Shown: positions 6,518 to 10,173 of the stretch, in pieces
Layout of the letters: each line of letters starts with the position of its first letter
Position numbering within the stretch: the first letter of the stretch is position 1
Assembly: GCA_036518215.1 (NCBI GenBank)
Contig: DATDNP010000010.1
Span: 1-10,173 of the forward strand
Length of the DNA: 10,173 nt
Direction: 5' to 3'
Origin: CF-39 sp036518215
Lineage (GTDB): Bacteria; Chloroflexota; Limnocylindria; P2-11E
The notes under the pieces: model-generated
Seen by the model: only the letters and a program-made list of their open reading frames with translations
Told to the model about the DNA's origin: nothing
The model's database searches: none
Made by a program: the position numbers and the translations under genes

Positions 6518-7373
6518 GGGCCATCGCGAAGTCGCGGCAGCGCGCGACGTCCTCGGCCGGGTCCCGCGCGGCGTTCTCCTTGCGAAGCGCGATGTCCTGC
6601 TCGAGCACGGCCCAGCCGGCGTACCCGGCGCGATGGAGCGCGCCCAGGACGTCGGCGATGTGCGCGTCGCCGGTACCGAGCGGCTTGTACAGCCCGCGTG
6701 CGACCGCGTCCGCGTAGCCGATCCGTCGCGCACGGACGGCATCCGCGAGGTGCGCGTCGGCATCCTTCAGATGGACGTGCGTGATGCGCTCCGCGTGGCG
6801 CCGCGCGAGGTCGGCGGGGTCCGCGCCCCCGATGAACACATGTCCCGTGTCGAGGCACAGCGGGATGTCGCTGTGGTCCAGGAGGCGTTCGATCGCGTCG
6901 GCGCGCTCGATCGCGGTGCCGACGTGCGGGTGCAATGCGACGCGCAGCCGGTGCGTCGTCGCGATCGCGACGACCTTCGGCAGCGCGGCGAGGAGCGCGA
7001 GCCACTCCTCTCTGTCGAGCACCAGCGGCGCTTCGTATCCGTCGTTGCCGCTCGCGGCCGCGAGGACGAGCACCGCTCCGCCGAGGTCCGCGAGATGCGC
7101 CGCCTGCGCGGCGACGCTGCGCAGCTCGGCGTCGAGGACCTCGGGCTGGTGCAGGACCGCCGTGACGAACGCGCCGATGACGTGGACGCCGTGGCGCGCG
7201 ACGGCAGCGCGTGCCTGTGCCGCCTGCGGCGGCAGGAACCCCGGCGGCCCGGCCTCGACGTCGGTGAGGCCGAGCCGCGCGGCGTCGGCGAGCACGCGGT
7301 CGAGCGGGAGCTGAGCGCCCCATCCCGGGACCTCGCACACGCCCCACGAGATCGGCGCCGCGGCGAGCTTCAC
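6510..7373 (-). CDS. iolE: inosose dehydratase-like TIM-barrel protein (sugar isomerase/epimerase superfamily)
   Basis: Probably dehydrates scyllo-inosose (2-keto-myo-inositol) to the trihydroxycyclohexane-dione used by IolD. The 287-residue AP-endonuclease-2-type TIM barrel has apparent metal ligands at Glu40, His148/His150 (ALHPHVGT), Asp175/His178 (CLDTGHVF), His201 (HVHLKDAD) and Glu258 (AVLEQD). The opening APISWGVCEVPGWG is, as I recall, common in actinobacterial inositol clusters. The superfamily also includes IolI/IolH-type isomerases, so iolE rather than iolI is partly a call from context: first gene of a unit with iolC, iolD and iolB. The start is GTG at 7373, immediately before the conserved KLAAAPISWG. 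No Shine-Dalgarno precedes it, but TAGCGT ends 6 bases upstream, fitting a leaderless mRNA. Downstream it overlaps iolC by 8 bases. Confidence 0.82.
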   Translation of the reverse strand: MKLAAAPISWGVCEVPGWGAQLPLDRVLADAARLGLTDVEAGPPGFLPPQAAQARAAVARHGVHVIGAFVTAVLHQPEVLDAELRSVAAQAAHLADLGGAVLVLAAASGNDGYEAPLVLDREEWLALLAALPKVVAIATTHRLRVALHPHVGTAIERADAIERLLDHSDIPLCLDTGHVFIGGADPADLARRHAERITHVHLKDADAHLADAVRARRIGYADAVARGLYKPLGTGDAHIADVLGALHRAGYAGWAVLEQDIALRKENAARDPAEDVARCRDFAMAHA

Positions 7374-7379
7374 GCCCGT

Positions 7380-7389
7380 ACGCTAGCGT
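7380..7389. promoter_or_regulatory. palindromic double -10 element ACGCTAGCGT between divergent iolE and iolG
   Basis: ACGCTAGCGT is a perfect 10-bp palindrome in the 50-bp gap between the two inositol units. Each strand therefore reads TAGCGT, which fits the TANNNT -10 form. On the minus strand it ends 6 bases before the GTG of iolE, which has no ribosome site, so that mRNA would be leaderless. On the plus strand it would place the start of transcription near 7396 and give a leader of about 28 bases carrying the GGAGGG site of iolG. No clear -35 is visible on either side. It could instead be half of an operator. Assignment is by pattern only. Confidence 0.5.
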
Positions 7390-7410
7390 GCGCGCGAAGG
7401 GCGCGGTTCG

Positions 7411-7416
7411 GGAGGG
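7411..7416 (+). promoter_or_regulatory. ribosome binding site of iolG (GGAGGG)
   Basis: GGAGGG lies 7 bases before ATG 7424. It decides that start over the in-frame GTG at 7388, because MRIGLLGVGRLG is exactly the start of the Rossmann fold. It is the only strong Shine-Dalgarno sequence I find in the window; the other starts are overlapping or appear leaderless. Confidence 0.8.
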
Positions 7417-7423
7417 TCCTCTC

Positions 7424-8419
7424 ATGCGTATCGGTCTGCTCGGCGTCGGTCGTCTCGGCGCGTCGCATGCGGCGACGCTGCGGGCGCTCCCGGAGGTCAG
7501 CGAGCTCCGCGTGTACGACGCGGACCGTGCGCGCGCCAACGAGGTCGCCGCGGGCGTGAGCGCGCGCGCGGTGGACAGCGTGGACGCCGCGCTCGACGGG
7601 GTCGATGCCGCGGTCATCGTCACGCCGACCGATACGCACGCCCCGCTCATCAAGCGGTGCCTGGACGCGGGGATCGCGACCTTCTGCGAGAAGCCGATCG
7701 CCACCGGGATCCCCGAGACGAAGGAGATCGTGGCGCACGTCGCGAGGCGAACGGGACGGCTCCAGATCGGCTTCCAGAGGCGGTTCGACGCCGGCTACCG
7801 GCGGGCCCGCGAGGCGCTCGCGGGCGGGAGGCTCGGCCCCGTGTATTCGTTCGTCATGGTGAGCTGCGATCGGCTGCCGCCGCCCGACGCGTACATCGCG
7901 AGCTCCGGCGGGCAGTTCAAGGACCAGTTCATCCACGACTTCGACATCACGCGCTGGCTCTTCGGCGACGAGGTCGAGGAGATCACCGCGACGGGATCGA
8001 CGCTCGGGCTGCCGCAGTACGAGGCCATGCATGACGTCGCGACATCGGCGGTGCTGGTGAAGCTGCGCGGCGGCACGATGGGGGTCATGACCGCGCTGCG
8101 CCACAACGAGGCCGGATACGACATCCACGTCGAGATCCACGCGGCGAAGGACACGCTCGCCATCGGTATCGATCCGCGAACGCCGTGGCGGTCGGTGGAG
8201 GCCGACGCGCCCGCGCTCGCCGGGCCGGCGTATCCCTCGTTCTTCGTCCGCTTCGCGGATGCGTACAGGGCCGAGCTCGCGCACTTCCTGCGATTCGCGA
8301 AGGGCCAGGCGGACAACGCCTGTACCGCCGCGGACGCGCTCGAGGCCCTGCGGATCGCGGAGGCCGCGAGCCGCTCGTGGCGCGAGCGGCGCACGGTGAA
8401 GGTCGCCGAGATCTCTTGA
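7424..8419 (+). CDS. iolG: Gfo/Idh/MocA-family NAD-dependent dehydrogenase, probable inositol 2-dehydrogenase
   Basis: Expected to oxidise myo-inositol (or scyllo- or chiro-inositol) to the inosose that IolE consumes, with NAD+. The 331-residue protein starts with the Rossmann motif GLLGVGRLG (4-12). An Asp at residue 32 (RVYDADR) at the end of the second strand favours NAD over NADP. The EKP motif (FCEKPIATG) gives catalytic Lys90. The D-x3-H pair in KDQFIHDFDITRW gives Asp167 and His171, the expected acid/base residues. GFQRRFDAGY and HDFDITRWLFG are typical of the dehydrogenases in actinobacterial inositol clusters as I remember them. The family is broad, so exact inositol isomer specificity is not fixed by sequence. 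It runs divergently from iolE and shares a palindromic -10-like site with it; its stop overlaps the next gene's TTG. Confidence 0.85.
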   Translation: MRIGLLGVGRLGASHAATLRALPEVSELRVYDADRARANEVAAGVSARAVDSVDAALDGVDAAVIVTPTDTHAPLIKRCLDAGIATFCEKPIATGIPETKEIVAHVARRTGRLQIGFQRRFDAGYRRAREALAGGRLGPVYSFVMVSCDRLPPPDAYIASSGGQFKDQFIHDFDITRWLFGDEVEEITATGSTLGLPQYEAMHDVATSAVLVKLRGGTMGVMTALRHNEAGYDIHVEIHAAKDTLAIGIDPRTPWRSVEADAPALAGPAYPSFFVRFADAYRAELAHFLRFAKGQADNACTAADALEALRIAEAASRSWRERRTVKVAEIS

Positions 8420-9150
8420 CCGTCCGCGTCACGTTCTACGGGAGCGGCAACGCGTTCGCGGACGGTGGCCGGTCGCACGCGTGCATCCACCTCGCGGCGC
8501 CGGGACTGTCGCTCCTGCTCGACTGCGGCGGGTCGTCGCTCCCCGCGCTCACGCGCGCGCGGATCCCGGACACGATCGACGCGATCGCCGTCTCGCACCT
8601 GCACGGGGATCACTTCGGAGGCATCCCCTACCTCATCATCCAGCAGCACTTCGCCGGACGGACACGCCCGCTCGCCGTCGCGGGTCCGCGCGCTCTCGCC
8701 GAGCGGATGCGCCTCACCGAGCAGGGCCTGTACCCGGACTTCTTCGGACCGACGAAGCTCGGCTTCGAGGTTCGGCTCCTGACGCTCGGGGCCGACGAGG
8801 TCGGGCTCGGCGGTGCGATGGTCAGCGCGCTGCCGGTCCAGCACGTTGCGCTGTCGGATCCGCATGGGCTGCGCGTGCGCGTCGGTGACCGGCTCATCGC
8901 GTACTCGGGCGACGCGACGTGGAGCGAACACCTGCCCCGCGTCGCCGACGGCGCGGACCTCTTCATCTGCGAGGCGACGAACTACGACCGCGACGACCCG
9001 TCGCACCTCGCGTACACCACGCTCATGTCGCACCGCGGCGAGCTGCGCTGCGAGCGCATCGTGCTGACGCATCTGGGCGCGACGACGCTCGCGCATCTCG
9101 GGGAGCTCGAGCTCGAGTACGCGACGGATGGGAAGACGATCGAGCTCTAG
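8416..9150 (+). CDS. metallo-beta-lactamase-fold hydrolase (RNase Z/arylsulfatase-like branch)
   Basis: A 244-residue cytosolic MBL-fold protein. The dinuclear metal site is complete: SHLHGDHFGG gives His61, His63, Asp65 and His66; VQH gives His143; YSGDATW gives bridging Asp166; LTHLG gives His219. The opening RVTFYGSGNAF and the short length resemble the tRNase Z-like/arylsulfatase-like phosphodiesterase or lactonase group. I see no evidence for a beta-lactamase role or for tRNA processing (no exosite arm). The substrate is unknown. TTG at 8416 is the start that fits the conserved beta strand LTVRVTFYG; it overlaps the iolG stop as TTGA, so translation is probably coupled to iolG. That suggests a role in inositol or inositol-derivative use, by position only. 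The stop overlaps that of the convergent ABC gene in CTAG. Confidence 0.88.
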   Translation: MTVRVTFYGSGNAFADGGRSHACIHLAAPGLSLLLDCGGSSLPALTRARIPDTIDAIAVSHLHGDHFGGIPYLIIQQHFAGRTRPLAVAGPRALAERMRLTEQGLYPDFFGPTKLGFEVRLLTLGADEVGLGGAMVSALPVQHVALSDPHGLRVRVGDRLIAYSGDATWSEHLPRVADGADLFICEATNYDRDDPSHLAYTTLMSHRGELRCERIVLTHLGATTLAHLGELELEYATDGKTIEL

Positions 9151-10173
9151 CCGGCAGTTTCCTTGATCACGTGCACGCGTTCCGAGCGGACCTGCACGGC
9201 GACGTCGCCCTCGAACGGCGTGCTCGCACCTGGATCGGGCTGATCGACGACCCACTCCCGCCCATCGACGCTCACCCAATAGCGCATGAGGTCGCCGAGG
9301 AACGCCTTGCGCGCGACCTTGGCGGGAAGACCGCCCCCGCTCGGCGCCGCGAGCGTGAGCGCCTCGGGCCGCACGCACAGCTGCACCGCGTCGCCGGTCG
9401 CGAGCGACGTGCCCTCGGGGACGCGTACGTTCATCGTTCGCTCGCCGAACGACACGACCGCGTTCCCATCGCGGATCTCCTTCACCGTCGCCGGCACGAG
9501 GTTCACGGCGCCGACGAAGTCCGCAAGGAACGTGGTCCGCGGGTGGTAGTAGATCTCCCACGGCGTGCCGGCCTGCTCGACGCGTCCCGCGTTCATCACC
9601 GCGATCCAATCGGACAGCGACAGGGCCTCGTCCTGGTCGTGCGTGACGTACACGAACGTCATGCCGAGTCGCTGCTGCAGCGTGCGCAGCTCCCATCGCA
9701 GCTGGACGCGGAGCTTCGCGTCGAGGTTCGAGAGCGGCTCGTCGAGGAGGAGGACCTCGGGCCGCAGGATGAGCGCGCGGCCGACCGCGACCCGCTGCTG
9801 CTGCCCGCCGGAGAGCTGGTTCGGCCAGCGGTCGCCAAGCTTCCCCAGCCCGACGAACTCGAGCGTCTCGTCCACCCGACGCTCGCGCTCGGCCTTCGAG
9901 ACGCCGGCGACGCGCAGGCCGTACGCGACGTTGTCGCGGACGGTCATGTGCGGGAAGAGCGCGTAGTCCTGGAACACCATCGCGGTGCCGCGGCGGTGCG
10001 CCGGGAGGTCGTTGATGCGCCGGCCGCCGAGCACGATGTCGCCGTGGTCCGGGTCGTAGAACCCGGCGATCATCCGCAGCGTCGTCGTCTTGCCGCACCC
10101 CGACGGGCCGAGGAGCGTCGCGAACGACCCGCGCGGGACCTCGAACGAGACGTCGTCCACCGCGGTCGTCTCG
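9147..10173 (-). CDS. ABC transporter ATP-binding protein, PotA/FbpC/UgpC-like, 5' end beyond window
   Basis: The ATPase of an importer, working at the inner face of the membrane. 341 codons are visible and the frame stays open through the right edge, entering at ETTAVDDVSFEV. Motifs in order, counted from the first visible residue: Walker A GPSGCGKTT (22-30), Q-loop FQDYALFPH (67-75), signature LSGGQQQR (120-127), Walker B VLLLDEP (140-146), D-loop SNLDAKLR (148-155) and H-loop VTHDQDEAL (176-184). A C-terminal TOBE-like region (about 235-341) holds LCVRPEAL and RKAFLGDLMRYWVSVDGREW. This is the layout of polyamine, iron and some sugar importers; the GFYDPDHGDIVLGGRRINDL segment leans towards PotA/FbpC. 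No permease or binding protein is in the window, so the substrate is open. The ABC gene is transcribed towards the inositol genes and ends tail to tail with the MBL gene. Confidence 0.93.
   Translation of the reverse strand, partial: ETTAVDDVSFEVPRGSFATLLGPSGCGKTTTLRMIAGFYDPDHGDIVLGGRRINDLPAHRRGTAMVFQDYALFPHMTVRDNVAYGLRVAGVSKAERERRVDETLEFVGLGKLGDRWPNQLSGGQQQRVAVGRALILRPEVLLLDEPLSNLDAKLRVQLRWELRTLQQRLGMTFVYVTHDQDEALSLSDWIAVMNAGRVEQAGTPWEIYYHPRTTFLADFVGAVNLVPATVKEIRDGNAVVSFGERTMNVRVPEGTSLATGDAVQLCVRPEALTLAAPSGGGLPAKVARKAFLGDLMRYWVSVDGREWVVDQPDPGASTPFEGDVAVQVRSERVHVIKETAG

Noticed and set aside
6510..7373. Reading this gene as iolI or iolH instead of iolE
   Set aside because: Not excluded by sequence, but the cluster otherwise lacks the dehydratase needed between IolG and IolD, and the gene leads the unit, so iolE is the more economical call.
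9103..9118. GAGCTCGAGCTC palindrome near the end of the MBL gene
   Set aside because: It lies inside the coding sequence as Glu-Leu codons (GELELE) and is explained by preferred codons GAG and CTC.
7795..10098. 767-codon minus-strand open frame across iolG, the MBL gene and the ABC gene
   Set aside because: It is antisense or out of frame to three genes with full catalytic motifs; the peptide is a string of Arg/Ala/Asp with no domain.
1..10173. Mobile element, defence island, CRISPR array or RNA gene
   Set aside because: No transposase, integrase, nuclease or toxin motif, no regularly spaced repeats and no tRNA- or rRNA-like segment was seen; the window is almost entirely ordinary metabolic genes.

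Overview
The window is very GC-rich (roughly 70% by eye). Its genes are densely packed and overlapping, with G/C-dominated third codon positions, GTG and TTG starts, and at least two starts that look leaderless behind a TANNNT-type -10. This fits a high-GC bacterium such as a Chloroflexota, Dormibacterota or Actinomycetota lineage, perhaps from soil or freshwater. The lineage is an inference; there is no rRNA or marker gene here.

The core is a myo-inositol catabolism locus. Six genes on the minus strand, read from 7373 down to 1503, form one tightly overlapping unit: iolE, iolC, iolD, iolB, a HAD-superfamily phosphatase and an uncharacterised protein with a C-x4-C-x3-H motif and a His-rich tail. 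Neighbouring genes overlap by 1 to 8 bases. Most internal starts have no convincing Shine-Dalgarno sequence, so translational coupling is likely. Divergent from iolE, and sharing a 50-bp intergenic region, is a plus-strand pair: a Gfo/Idh/MocA dehydrogenase, probably the inositol dehydrogenase (iolG), and a metallo-beta-lactamase-fold hydrolase coupled to it through a TTGA overlap. Together IolG, IolE, IolD, IolB and IolC take myo-inositol to 5-dehydro-2-deoxygluconate 6-phosphate. The aldolase (IolJ), the malonate semialdehyde dehydrogenase (IolA), a regulator and a dedicated inositol permease are not in the window.

Left flank (1-1492): the first 44 codons of a minus-strand gene that resembles a thiamine-diphosphate 2-oxo acid dehydrogenase E1 component; an alpha/beta hydrolase with an intact Ser-Asp-His triad (minus); and a 144-residue protein of unknown function (plus). 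The last two start only 12 bp apart, head to head. Right flank (9147 to the window edge): a minus-strand ABC transporter ATPase of the PotA/FbpC type with a C-terminal TOBE-like region, cut at its N-terminus by the window. Its stop codon overlaps the stop of the metallo-hydrolase gene, tail to tail.

The items best worth following up are the two extra genes at the 3' end of the inositol operon, the metallo-hydrolase coupled to iolG, and the symmetric -10 element between the divergent inositol units. I see no rRNA, tRNA, CRISPR array, insertion sequence, phage gene or convincing intrinsic terminator. No gene-free stretch exceeds 50 bp.
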